Shown: positions 1 through 7,652, counted from the first letter of the stretch. The stretch is 40,048 nucleotides of DNA from Gammaproteobacteria bacterium (GCA_026195255.1 JAPHSS010000060.1:1-40048); one strand, 5' to 3'. The notes: generated by a model from the sequence alone, not told the origin. Program-made: numbers and translations.

Positions 1-1071
1 GACTGCGGGCAGATCATCTGCCAGCTCCAGTTCAATGCGGGTGGATTGCCTTTTTAACATGCAGGTTAAGAATGAATCGACCATGTCCCTGATCAGGGTA
101 TTAATATCACAGGCTTCATCGGAACAATTATCCCTACGTGCGTAACTCAGCAAATCATTAATAATACGTGAGCAGCGTTTTGCTTCATCCGCAATAATAT
201 TCGAGTACTTGAGTTTTTTTTCATCGTCCATATCATTGCTGGCAAACAACTGCGAATAACCAAGTATATTGCCCAGTGGCGTATTCAGCTCATGGGCGAT
301 GCCCGCCGCCAGTTGCCCCATGGCCACCAGTTTTTCCCGGTTATACACCGAATCTAGCAGGCTTTGATAATCGGTAATATCCTGCAGGGTGATCACCGCA
401 TCAACTTCCACCGCATCCTTTGAGTAAAAGGCGATATTGATGGAAATAAAACGTTCAAGTCCGGCAATCTCAGTATGAATCACATAGTTTTCCACCGCAC
501 GTTTATATAAAAAGGCATCACGTAATGCATCCTTGTCGTTTGGTTCAAGGTCAAACACATCAAACAGCATTTTACCCAGCAGTGAGTCCGCTTCACATTT
601 AAACAGTTCTGCCGCCTGTGGATTTGTATTAACCACAATCAGATCATCGTCGACAGCAAGCAGGGCACCGGGCATACTACCCAGCAGTACATCCATTTTA
701 TTGCGCTCGGTGACGACGCGTTGCTGGCATTTCTCCACCATACTGAACATGGCTCTTAAATTCTGCATCATGGTGTTGTAATCGTGTACCAGCTTGCGCG
801 ACAGCGAACCACCGCAACTTGCTTCAACCAGATTGGTTAAAGTGCCTTCATGAGCATCCAGCACCGCTTCATGTAAACGTCTCATGGTTTTGCGATGCAT
901 CAGCAGAAAGGCCATAGACAATAGTAAAAGCAGCTGCATCACAATCAGCGCAGCGTGAACAAATGACCAGGAAAAGTTTTCTTGCCGTAAAAAAAAGATG
1001 GCTGTGGCCAAAGGGGCTAGCACAGCCATTAATATGAGAGTCTTTAGTAATAAATCGAAAAAACGAGGCAT
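1..1071 (-). CDS. Membrane sensor histidine kinase (PAS-HisKA), 3' end outside the window
   Basis: This is the N-terminal 357 codons of a sensor kinase that runs off the left edge of the window, read directly from the minus strand. Two membrane segments (about residues 7-28 and 35-57) form a hairpin with almost no periplasmic loop, so sensing is probably intramembrane or cytoplasmic. A PAS-like domain follows (about 125-235), then a HisKA dimerisation domain with the H-box GIAHELNTPLG, phospho-acceptor His260, and an LLSYAR motif. The ATP-binding domain must lie beyond position 1. It is the last gene of the porin/cytochrome block, 129 bases after the porin stop, and may control that block; this link is inferred from position only. 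The ATG start has no strong Shine-Dalgarno sequence. The family assignment is firm, the signal unknown. Confidence 0.88.
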   Translation of the reverse strand, partial: MPRFFDLLLKTLILMAVLAPLATAIFFLRQENFSWSFVHAALIVMQLLLLLSMAFLLMHRKTMRRLHEAVLDAHEGTLTNLVEASCGGSLSRKLVHDYNTMMQNLRAMFSMVEKCQQRVVTERNKMDVLLGSMPGALLAVDDDLIVVNTNPQAAELFKCEADSLLGKMLFDVFDLEPNDKDALRDAFLYKRAVENYVIHTEIAGLERFISINIAFYSKDAVEVDAVITLQDITDYQSLLDSVYNREKLVAMGQLAAGIAHELNTPLGNILGYSQLFASNDMDDEKKLKYSNIIADEAKRCSRIINDLLSYARRDNCSDEACDINTLIRDMVDSFLTCMLKRQSTRIELELADDLPAV

Positions 1072-1156
1072 TATGTATTGATAACCAGTCAACAGACAGA
1101 GATGGATAAATTATACTACAAATAACCCTTCCCTGAGCGCCAGTGGTAAAGCGAAC

Positions 1157-1178
1157 TATGCCTACGAAGGCAGGCATA
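1157..1178 (-). terminator. Hairpin after the porin gene (possible terminator or 3' stabiliser)
   Basis: A perfect 7-bp inverted repeat, TATGCCT and AGGCATA, with an 8-base spacer containing TTCG on the minus strand, lies about 23 bases after the porin stop. No T-tract follows, so it may protect the 3' end or pause polymerase and not be a full intrinsic terminator. Confidence 0.4.
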
Positions 1179-1200
1179 ATTCAAGCGGACACTATGCTTG

Positions 1201-2373
1201 TTAAAAGATCATCTGCAACCCAAGTGTGACCTGATCAAAGTCCTGCAATGCTGCATTAGTAGCGCTTTGTTCTGCAAACTCGTTTGAGGTGATATCAAGC
1301 GTTACTTTCAATTGCTGACCATTGATGTAGTAGTTAGCACCAATATTGTTGATGTCATGATCCGACAGGCCTGTGCCTGCACCGTATTCAATTTCAGTCA
1401 TCTTCGCATAGATTTGTAATCTACCCATACCAATCGCCTCCGGGAACATGTAACCCAGTTTTGCATAACTGCCTTCACGCTCTACCCAGGGTGTCATAGC
1501 TGGATCTGGATCAGTGGGGTAACCATCCACGCTGTAGTCAAACACCGCGGCCGAAGCAGTTAGCGTACCGAACGAATATGGGTATTCAAAAAACACATCC
1601 ACCGTGGTTGCTTCATAGTCTTTAGCGTCTGCACGGTTGCCGTAATCGCCATAAGCGATGTCTGCCTGTGAGTCAAATGCCGCACCAATGGTGAACACTT
1701 TCTGTGTTCCAAGGTAAGTTCCGCGGTAACCATAGGAGTATTCAGGGTCCAGCAAACTCACATGCACTCGACCGGTGATACGCGGTGAGGATTCAACTAC
1801 GTTATCACCTTCACGGCCATCGGTAACAGCCACACGGTATTGAAATTTTGCATCCGCAAGATTACCCCACACGGCCACACCCGTATCACGGGTGCCGCCA
1901 TAAGGAGAATAGGCAAGTACACCACGATCCAGGGTTAAAGGTTCAAGACAGGCTTCGAGATTTTCACGGCTGAAGGTGTTTTTAAAGCGACCCAGAATAA
2001 AACGGTAACTGTCACTTGGGTCAATGGTCAGATAGGCATCGCGATAAAAAACTGAATTGTCATCTGAGCCGCCTTTGCTGTCATTACCTGCCTCAAGTTG
2101 CGCATAAAACCCAATAAGGTCATTGTACTGACCAAGCAGGGTTATCCGGTTACGACGTAGAAATGTGTCATTAACGTCTCCGTTATCCGTTGCCGATGTG
2201 TAATCACGACTCTGATTCCACATCTGTACGGCATAATTAAGTTCCATATAACCTTCGTCACCCACCTGAAAACTCGGGCCGGCAATGGCTGCCTGCTGCA
2301 CACCAACGCCACTCAGCGCAAGTGCAAGGGCCGCGAATAACGGGCGTTTTTTAATATAACGATTATCTTTCAT
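1201..2373 (-). CDS. OprO/OprP-like outer-membrane beta-barrel porin
   Basis: The product is a 390-residue outer-membrane protein. An N-terminal signal peptide (basic start, hydrophobic stretch about 12-31, cleavage probably after AIA) is followed by alternating beta-strand sequence of the phosphate-selective porin O/P type, for example LRRNRITLLGQYNDLIGFYAQ and FRDAYLTIDP-like segments. It ends in LQMIF, a terminal aromatic residue typical of BAM substrates. A strong Shine-Dalgarno (AGGGGAG) precedes the ATG. It lies 21 bases after the three-heme cytochrome gene, clearly in the same transcript. The pairing of a porin with periplasmic cytochromes and a rhodanese lipoprotein suggests a barrel that passes electrons or a sulfur/oxyanion substrate across the outer membrane, as proposed for ExtI of Geobacter; whether it is a true ExtI orthologue cannot be judged here. 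Confidence 0.85.
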   Translation of the reverse strand: MKDNRYIKKRPLFAALALALSGVGVQQAAIAGPSFQVGDEGYMELNYAVQMWNQSRDYTSATDNGDVNDTFLRRNRITLLGQYNDLIGFYAQLEAGNDSKGGSDDNSVFYRDAYLTIDPSDSYRFILGRFKNTFSRENLEACLEPLTLDRGVLAYSPYGGTRDTGVAVWGNLADAKFQYRVAVTDGREGDNVVESSPRITGRVHVSLLDPEYSYGYRGTYLGTQKVFTIGAAFDSQADIAYGDYGNRADAKDYEATTVDVFFEYPYSFGTLTASAAVFDYSVDGYPTDPDPAMTPWVEREGSYAKLGYMFPEAIGMGRLQIYAKMTEIEYGAGTGLSDHDINNIGANYYINGQQLKVTLDITSNEFAEQSATNAALQDFDQVTLGLQMIF

Positions 2374-2394
2374 TTATGATCTCCCCTATTGGCT

Positions 2395-2877
2395 TTATTT
2401 GTATTTATCAAGCAGCGTCTGAGCATCGCCATCGGTATGGCAGGTCGCACAGGTTTCTTCTGACTTCACACGTGGATCAGCAATAAGATCCTTGTGAGCC
2501 ATGCTCTTCAACATCAAACGCTCATTACCCTTATGGCAACCAACGCAGGAATGGTTAACTGATGTATGTTGCTGGTGCCAACTGGCATCAGACGGTTTAT
2601 CGGCACGCTTGCCGCTATGACATTTGAAACAGGAAGAGGCACCAAGGCCGCAGGCATTGGCAACCGGAATCGGCGAGTAGTTCACGACTTTTTCATGCAC
2701 ACCCTCAAGCACTTCACTGCTCCAGCTGCCATCATCCGCCAGCGGTGTACCATTTACGGTGAGATAACCCGCATAACTTGCCCATACCACCGCCATAACC
2801 GGCACCAGCAGTAATGGCAAACCAACTTTAAGCATGGATTTTTTCCATTTGCCGAGTTTATTACTTATCTGTTTCAT
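2395..2877 (-). CDS. Membrane-anchored three-heme c-type cytochrome
   Basis: The 160-residue product has an uncleaved-looking N-terminal membrane segment (about 18-38) and three covalent haem-binding motifs: CFKCH (83-87), CVGCH (111-115) and CATCH (143-147). Extra histidines between them could be distal ligands. It should be anchored in the inner membrane with the haem domain in the periplasm, passing electrons between the membrane pool and other periplasmic or outer-membrane carriers. Its ATG overlaps the stop of the preceding small gene by four bases (ATGA), and a GGAGG lies five bases upstream, so the two are translationally coupled. No close named family is recognised; a NapC/NrfH relationship is not evident because only three motifs are present and their spacing differs. 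Confidence 0.88.
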   Translation of the reverse strand: MKQISNKLGKWKKSMLKVGLPLLLVPVMAVVWASYAGYLTVNGTPLADDGSWSSEVLEGVHEKVVNYSPIPVANACGLGASSCFKCHSGKRADKPSDASWHQQHTSVNHSCVGCHKGNERLMLKSMAHKDLIADPRVKSEETCATCHTDGDAQTLLDKYK

Positions 2878-3125
2878 TTTTCCTCCGAATCTCTCTTTTG
2901 AGAAGCCTCTAATTGTTGTGAACGTTGAGCGGAACTATTTTTATTTGATACCTGTCGTGTCTGTGGCCTCTCACTCTGCATGATGTCCTTCTCACTTAAC
3001 CCTCTGGCACACATGCAAACAGGTCCATTTTTGAACTTTAATTTTGGTGAGCGGTCTTTATCACTGTCAGCAGCCTGCAATGATGTATTTGCCAGCAACA
3101 ATCCCACAATGATTAAAATACGCAT
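2874..3125 (-). CDS. Small secreted protein with a CMC motif, unknown function
   Basis: An 83-residue protein with a clear signal peptide (MRILIIVGLLLANTSLQAA, cleavage after residue 19). The mature part is about 64 residues, hydrophilic, and has one conserved-looking segment, GPVCMCARGLSEKDI, with two cysteines separated by one residue. The C-terminal half is low in complexity and rich in Q, S, K and E. GAGG stands eight bases before the ATG, and its stop overlaps the cytochrome start downstream, so it is a real member of the operon. The CxC pair could bind a metal, carry a persulfide or be a redox disulfide; none of this is shown. I do not recognise a family. Confidence 0.72.
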   Translation of the reverse strand: MRILIIVGLLLANTSLQAADSDKDRSPKLKFKNGPVCMCARGLSEKDIMQSERPQTRQVSNKNSSAQRSQQLEASQKRDSEEK

Positions 3126-3260
3126 GACTCATCCTCAGGTAGTACATGGTTTATACAAAGCACTTCTTGTGCCAACCTGATATATTTAATAATTTCAATA
3201 AGTTAGGGAAACATAGTGATTTCACGCCATTGCATCACCTGATGCACATTGCATATCACT

Positions 3261-4520
3261 TCAATTTGCAACGCGACCAATCGCAAGCTCGGCAGCTACA
3301 AACTCATATTCAACCGCTTTTGACTCACGAATCGACTGCAACAGCAATGACAGGGTCTCTGGCTGCAGTTTATCGCGGTTATGCGGCAGGTAATCCTCAA
3401 AGGTGCGCACGTAGTGTTGACGTGGTGCCACATGAATACGCAATCGAAGCTGAGTGTAGTTCGCGATATTTTGCAATTTGCCATGCAGAGATACCGACTC
3501 ACCTGCGGCCAGGCGCTGATCGAAAATTTCCTCCGTCAGTGCCAGATTCACACGCCAGGCAATAGTATGGCGTGCCAGCTCACGCACCCCGCCTTCTGCA
3601 TCTATCACTTCAAGATGTAAGACAATTTCCGGCACCATATAGGTGGGGAAATGATGCCCGGCACCACTATTGGTAAGCGTAGCCTGTAACTGATAACTTC
3701 CGTCTGCATCGGGCTGTGCCGCCAGTTCGACGCTCAATGCGGATCGCGTCATTTCTTTATCGTGGATACCGCGCCAGACATGCTGGCGTTGTGGCATATG
3801 GCAGGACTGGCAGTGTTGACCCTGTTGAGCAAAATCCGTGGCCAGCCATTCTTCATAGGTGTTCTCCCTGAGTTTGCCATTAATACGCGGCCCATCTGCT
3901 TTAAACTGATGACAGTTAGCGCAGAAACGGCTATCGGAATACGCTTCATGCTCTGCAAAACCACCATGCACATTACGATCTGCATCCGGCTTGCTTGCCA
4001 GCGGGCCGTGCCTCACATGGGCACGCACATGACAGGCAGCACATACCAGGCCCTGCTGGTGAAGGTTTTCAGGAATATAATCCGGAGGTGCACTGCGGCT
4101 GTTCGACCAGCCCCGCTGCTGTGAAAACAGTGCCAGCTGTTCTGTCATCGGTGCATGACATCGCAAACAGGATTGTGCCGTTTTCATATCAACTAATTGC
4201 AATTGCCAGCCAATGCCGGGGCCCATGGTGTGACTGTGCAAACTGCTGCGCCACTGCGCAAACTGATCTGCATGGCACTCGCCACAGGACGCTGGATCAA
4301 GTGATGCTTCGAGAGCAGAAAAAGAAGCCGGGGGTTTACCCTGCGCAGGAATGGGGTAAGTCCAGTGATTCTCGAGAAATTCGTCCACCGAGGCTTTGTT
4401 GCTAAAGAGTTGATCCAGTTTAAAGCCATTACCGATAACTAATACCAGCGCAATAACTACAGCAATACCGATAGCTATCAATATCAGTCGAGCTGGCAGA
4501 CTGCTTAATTTTAATTTCAC
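3261..4520 (-). CDS. Membrane-anchored five-heme c-type cytochrome (c554-like)
   Basis: I place the start at a GTG preceded by GGAG with eight bases of spacing; a TTG eight codons earlier is open but has no ribosome binding site. The 419-residue product has a membrane anchor (about 8-30), then five CxxCH motifs: CGECH (79), CLRCH (118), CAACH (160), CANCH (200) and CQSCH (237). Motif spacing and phrases such as ADQFAQWRSSLHSHTM resemble the multihaem cytochrome c554 superfamily. The C-terminal third has no haem motif and contains TNSGAGHHFPTYMVPEI, a segment common after the haems in these proteins, probably a beta-rich domain. It is predicted to be a periplasmic electron carrier or reductase/oxidase in the porin operon. 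The exact substrate is unknown. Confidence 0.88.
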   Translation of the reverse strand: MKLKLSSLPARLILIAIGIAVVIALVLVIGNGFKLDQLFSNKASVDEFLENHWTYPIPAQGKPPASFSALEASLDPASCGECHADQFAQWRSSLHSHTMGPGIGWQLQLVDMKTAQSCLRCHAPMTEQLALFSQQRGWSNSRSAPPDYIPENLHQQGLVCAACHVRAHVRHGPLASKPDADRNVHGGFAEHEAYSDSRFCANCHQFKADGPRINGKLRENTYEEWLATDFAQQGQHCQSCHMPQRQHVWRGIHDKEMTRSALSVELAAQPDADGSYQLQATLTNSGAGHHFPTYMVPEIVLHLEVIDAEGGVRELARHTIAWRVNLALTEEIFDQRLAAGESVSLHGKLQNIANYTQLRLRIHVAPRQHYVRTFEDYLPHNRDKLQPETLSLLLQSIRESKAVEYEFVAAELAIGRVAN

Positions 4521-4668
4521 TACGAACACTCCAGACTGGAACAACTAACGAAACAGCACGCAAAAAACAATATGCTGGTCAAATAAAACTAACAGATAAC
4601 CAACCGACGATAAATAAAAATACTTTCCGAGTCAGGCTGGACTGTACGACGTGTTGTTAAAAAAGAAA

Positions 4669-4705
4669 ACGCGAATGAACGCGAACAACGCAAATAGACG
4701 CAAAT
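4669..4705. repeat. Short degenerate tandem array of ACGC(G/A)AA units
   Basis: Four near-identical units, reading roughly ACGCGAATGA, ACGCGAACA, ACGCAAATAG and ACGCAAATAA, follow one another just upstream of the five-heme cytochrome gene and are flanked by A- and T-rich sequence. It is a simple-sequence array that could expand or contract by slippage. No function is evident. Confidence 0.6.
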
Positions 4706-4773
4706 AATTTTTTATATATGCATACTAATTGACTAAAGACAAACGACTAATAACTAACGACTGTTTTCTCGCA

Positions 4774-4900
4774 TCTCGCGGAATACCGCACGTCCTGTGC
4801 ATAACCGCTACCGGCTCCTGCCTCTCGCGGAATACCGCACGTCCTGTGCATAACCGCTACCGGCTCCTGCCTCTCGCGGAATACCGCACGTCCTGTGCAT
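4774..4900. repeat. 49-bp tandem repeat, about 2.6 copies
   Basis: Three copies begin at 4774, 4823 and 4872 with an exact 49-base period and no visible mismatch; the last is cut short at about 4900. Each unit is GC-rich, unlike its surroundings, and holds two small dyads: CGG-AATA-CCG and GCAC-GTCCT-GTGC. The array lies between the terminator of the rhodanese lipoprotein gene and the five-heme cytochrome gene. An open frame can be read through it on the minus strand, but it is periodic and has no coding support. The unit is probably a mobile or dispersed intergenic repeat. Confidence 0.92.
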
Positions 4901-4930
4901 AAAAAAGGCAGCTCGTTTTTGAGCTGCCTT
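4901..4930 (-). terminator. Rho-independent terminator of the rhodanese lipoprotein gene
   Basis: A perfect 10-bp stem, AAGGCAGCTC pairing with GAGCTGCCTT across a six-base loop, is followed on the minus strand by a run of six T. It lies about 60 bases after the lipoprotein stop, so it should end, or partly attenuate, transcription before the cytochrome and porin genes. Confidence 0.9.
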
Positions 4931-4990
4931 GCAGGAGTCAATCTATTTACCACTAATTATTAAAAAATAATCAGCGACATGACCACAGGT

Positions 4991-6496
4991 TTAACCACCA
5001 CAGGGGTTAGCCGGAATAGTGGCACCACCGCCTGAACCAGTAGAACTGCTGGTTGAAGTAGAACCAGCCTTATAGGCGCGGTCAGTTGTCACAACCTCGT
5101 CTGAACTAGAGGCATATGCATCAGTAATCACTGGCACATCAATATAAGCTTCGACATTATATGTCAGGTTATCGGTCAGTGCCGCTGTTTGCCAGGGTGA
5201 GGTGGCGGGCAGATTTAATCCACCTTCATGGTTTGTGACACTGGCCATTTGTAGCCACTCGATCATCGCACCGTCATAGAAACGTGTTGGATACCCCAGA
5301 ATCAAACCACTGGCTGTGCCGGTTATCATCGCGCGGTAGGTCGTACGACAGTAGGTATAAACTGTTTTACCCGCTGTATAACCAAGATCAGATACCATGG
5401 TTGACAGTGTCGCCTTGTCCAGATAACGGTAAGAGGCATCAGCAGAAGTTACACTAGCAGAATCATTAAGATCTTCAGTCGCATCATCTGACACCAGCAA
5501 AGTGCTGTAATTGAGATTTTTCGCACCTTTGACAGTACCATTCATGGCTGTTTTACAGCCTACAGTCTCTGTAGTGTCTCCATCGGTATCAATATCATCA
5601 ACGTCAACGCAAGTTGCATTAGTGCCACCTGTTGAGAGAAGATCTCCAGCCCATTCACCGGGTGAACGTGCATCCCAGACAAAGGAATCGCTAACTTCAC
5701 CACGCGCCACTGCCATCATCTCTCCCAATGTCGCCTGCAACACGGTGTTATCGGCATATAGATCCTTAACTGACACTGTGCCGCCGGTGGGTGCAGGGCC
5801 ACTGTTACTTTCACCCAGATAGGTTCCACGATCACCAGCAATTACGCTAGCGTGAGTTGCACCACCATTTAACATCGCCAGATGCGTAGCATCAGCACCC
5901 CAGTAACGAAACAGGTAATGCGCACGGCCCATTAACATATTATTGAAGCCACCACCCGTACCCATGGCAAACACAATCATGTCGCTGGTTGGGTCAATAT
6001 CATAGGCTGCCAGTAGAGCGTCCATTTTCTCGCCACTCAGCACAACGGAAACCGTTTCAGTGACACCGTTATCACGGGTTTCAACCCAGGTTGAGCTGCC
6101 TAATGAATAACTGCGTACACCAGCGGCTGGTTTGAAGTATTTACATACACCCGTGCCACTCGCATCTTCATCAACACAGGATGCATCTACAGTATCAGTC
6201 AGTCCACCATCGGATACCTGCAAAATAATCAGCTCACCGCTAATAGCCGCAGGTTTGTTGGTTGCCCAGTCATCAATCCAGCTGGTCAGGGTTGCGCCAG
6301 TAATCAGGCCGGACTCATTATCGTTATAATCACTTGCCGAAGTGGTTGCCAGTGAAGCCGCAGTGGCTTGCTTGTAGATGGTCGATGAAGACAGAGTATC
6401 TTCAGAACTCGAACAACCAGATATCAAGAGCGCTGTTCCACCAATAAGAGCCAATAGAGCCTCTCTAGTGTATTTTACTTTATTAATTTTACTCAT
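4991..6496 (-). CDS. Tandem-rhodanese lipoprotein (sulfurtransferase-like)
   Basis: The 501-residue precursor has a type II signal peptide with lipobox LISGC (lipidated Cys28), so it is anchored to a membrane, most likely the outer membrane. Two rhodanese-like halves follow. The first (about 60-235) contains IVFAMGTGGGFNNMLMGRAHYLFRYWGA, where the catalytic cysteine loop has lost its Cys. The second (about 270-425) has the hallmark DARSPGEW, then GAKNLNYS and a catalytic loop with Cys383 in YCRTTYRA. This dead-plus-active order is that of tandem thiosulfate sulfurtransferases. A Ser/Thr/Gly-rich tail ends in NPCGG. AGGAGG precedes the ATG. Its place before multihaem cytochromes and a porin recalls ExtH of Geobacter. 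A role in extracellular or periplasmic sulfur (or selenium/tellurium) transfer is inferred. Confidence 0.85.
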   Translation of the reverse strand: MSKINKVKYTREALLALIGGTALLISGCSSSEDTLSSSTIYKQATAASLATTSASDYNDNESGLITGATLTSWIDDWATNKPAAISGELIILQVSDGGLTDTVDASCVDEDASGTGVCKYFKPAAGVRSYSLGSSTWVETRDNGVTETVSVVLSGEKMDALLAAYDIDPTSDMIVFAMGTGGGFNNMLMGRAHYLFRYWGADATHLAMLNGGATHASVIAGDRGTYLGESNSGPAPTGGTVSVKDLYADNTVLQATLGEMMAVARGEVSDSFVWDARSPGEWAGDLLSTGGTNATCVDVDDIDTDGDTTETVGCKTAMNGTVKGAKNLNYSTLLVSDDATEDLNDSASVTSADASYRYLDKATLSTMVSDLGYTAGKTVYTYCRTTYRAMITGTASGLILGYPTRFYDGAMIEWLQMASVTNHEGGLNLPATSPWQTAALTDNLTYNVEAYIDVPVITDAYASSSDEVVTTDRAYKAGSTSTSSSTGSGGGATIPANPCGG

Positions 6497-6635
6497 AATT
6501 CTCCTCCTAGGATCTTCAGCTTAGAGTTCGGCACAGCTGCTACCAGTCACCCATCAGCCCATTTTCGTTATCATTTCATTGTTACTGTTAATAATTCAGC
6601 ACTGAGATGATTCCCCCCTCATGCTGTCCTCTGCT

Positions 6636-6824
6636 TCAAACAGGTTTTATTACAATGGGCACCTGCTCATTGCTTAAAGCATCCAGCATGACAGCCGGGG
6701 CTGCATCAATGGATGTTTTATCAAAACCCTGACCAATTTCTCCCAGGCCTTTTTCAAGAAGCTTCTCCAGCTCCGGGTCACCCTCTCCGGTGATAAAAAA
6801 ATGAACTTTGTTTTTATTACTCAT
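6636..6824 (-). CDS. 62-residue hypothetical protein of the sulfur-relay operon
   Basis: A short acidic protein with no cysteine, signal peptide or membrane segment. It starts MSNKNKVHFFITGEGDPELEKLLEKGLGEIG, with a predicted strand and then an amphipathic helix, and ends in PIVIKPV. Its start overlaps the stop of the preceding DsrE-like gene by four bases (ATGA), which argues strongly that it is translated as part of the operon. I do not recognise a family. Co-translation with DsrE-like proteins suggests it may be a partner subunit. It is the last gene before a 139-base gap leading to the lipoprotein gene. Confidence 0.65.
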   Translation of the reverse strand: MSNKNKVHFFITGEGDPELEKLLEKGLGEIGQGFDKTSIDAAPAVMLDALSNEQVPIVIKPV

Positions 6825-7075
6825 ACGACAAACACCACATCAGAATTAACCACCATTTGTGCAAACTCCGCCGCATTGCTGTCATCAACATCAATCACCG
6901 GCACATCGGCAAAGTCCAGTGACTCCAGTTGCAGGCTGACTTCATCTGCATCCCGATCCATTTCACCCACAACCGCCACTTTAATAACATCATCCAGCAG
7001 GGTTAGGCCGGCTGCCATGCGCAGTGCCTCTATCTTTTTATTGCGGGCAATCATTAATACATTTTTAATACTCAT
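6821..7075 (-). CDS. DsrE-like small sulfur-relay protein
   Basis: An 84-residue soluble protein with an alternating strand-helix pattern: IKNVLMIARNKKIEALRMAAGL, then VIKVAVVGEMD and a final SDVVFVV strand. This matches the shape of DsrE/DsrF-type proteins, which shuttle persulfide sulfur in the cytoplasm, but it has no cysteine at all, so it cannot carry persulfide by itself. It may be a structural or regulatory subunit for the adjacent DsrE-like protein. It lies 11 bases after that gene and overlaps the next by four. The family call is moderate and the role inferred. Confidence 0.65.
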   Translation of the reverse strand: MSIKNVLMIARNKKIEALRMAAGLTLLDDVIKVAVVGEMDRDADEVSLQLESLDFADVPVIDVDDSNAAEFAQMVVNSDVVFVV

Positions 7076-7086
7076 TGTGCCCTCCG

Positions 7087-7398
7087 TTAAAAGACCAGTA
7101 CGCGTTCAGAATTATGCACCAGCTCGGCGTTCTGATACTGACCGCCAACCACCACGAACGCTTCAATCTTCGTAAGATCAACATCCTTACAGTAGCGCTC
7201 TACAGAGTGCTCGCAGATAAAGGCGCTATGTGCTGCTTCATTTTCTGCCATGTCCAGAAACTCATGATCTTTAATCATGTTTACGCCGTCGTCTGTTAAA
7301 AAGACCTTTACGCTCCACTTGCGATTCAGCGCTTCACGCATCACCTGGTATGCGGTTTTTGCATGCCTGTAATCGGTTACTACAACACCCAGAATCAT
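7087..7398 (-). CDS. DsrE-like sulfur-relay protein with candidate active cysteine
   Basis: A 103-residue protein of the DsrE-like fold: MILGVVVTDYRHAKTAYQVM (strand and helix), WSVKVFLTDDGVNMI, and the C-terminal strand KIEAFVVVGGQ. In this fold the active-site Cys follows the third strand region; here AFICEHSVERYC offers Cys82 and a second Cys90. It should bind sulfane sulfur in the cytoplasm and exchange it with a TusA partner, whose gene ends two bases upstream. The close packing with a TusA gene and the YeeE transporter gene supports a role in handling imported sulfur. Whether it forms a multimer with its Cys-less neighbour is not known. Confidence 0.72.
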   Translation of the reverse strand: MILGVVVTDYRHAKTAYQVMREALNRKWSVKVFLTDDGVNMIKDHEFLDMAENEAAHSAFICEHSVERYCKDVDLTKIEAFVVVGGQYQNAELVHNSERVLVF

Positions 7399-7400
7399 AT

Positions 7401-7652
7401 TTACCCCTTACGGATTTTCCATGTGGTTGCACCATTGCCTTCTTCGCGTTCAAAGATTTCATCACCTTCGGTTTCGCACATAGCAATAATAGATTCGCCG
7501 GATGAGGGGTTATCAAAGATCAGTGACAGCTCGTCGCCACTTTGCAGTTTTTGCAGCGCTTTTTTGGTGTACATTTGTGGATGTGGACAGACGTAGCCAC
7601 TTACATCCAGCTGGTACTGGCCATCGCTGATCTTGTCGAATTTAATTGCCAT
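7401..7652 (-). CDS. TusA-family sulfur carrier
   Basis: An 83-residue TusA/SirA/YedF-type protein. The signature CPHP (Cys22) lies in LDVSGYVCPHPQMYTKKALQKL, at the start of the first helix as in TusA, and is followed by the usual GDEL strand and a segment of the SIIAMCETEGDEI type. The cysteine carries a persulfide that is passed to or from partner proteins. A good ribosome binding site (AGGAGATATTAG) precedes the ATG. It lies 92 bases after the YeeE transporter gene and two bases before a DsrE-like gene. YeeE-TusA pairs are known for thiosulfate uptake, so this protein is the probable cytoplasmic acceptor. Confidence 0.88.
   Translation of the reverse strand: MAIKFDKISDGQYQLDVSGYVCPHPQMYTKKALQKLQSGDELSLIFDNPSSGESIIAMCETEGDEIFEREEGNGATTWKIRKG

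Noticed and set aside
869-1177. 102-residue open frame on the minus strand
   Set aside because: It is another frame of the histidine kinase gene, which has clear membrane, PAS and H-box sequence in the correct frame.
2395-2877. NapC/NrfH-type quinol dehydrogenase
   Set aside because: It has a membrane anchor and haems, but only three CxxCH motifs with different spacing; kept as an unassigned three-heme cytochrome.
3146-4405. Several open frames on the plus strand opposite the five-heme cytochrome
   Set aside because: They are antisense to a gene with five CxxCH motifs and show no family resemblance.
4774-4900. Possible CRISPR array
   Set aside because: The 49-base units are contiguous with no variable spacers and no cas genes are near.
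4747-4953. 68-residue open frame on the minus strand across the 49-bp repeats
   Set aside because: Its sequence is periodic because of the repeat (the PVAVMHRTCGIPRE and GYAQDVRYSAR segments are frame-shifted readings of the same DNA), it runs through the lipoprotein terminator, and it lacks a ribosome binding site.
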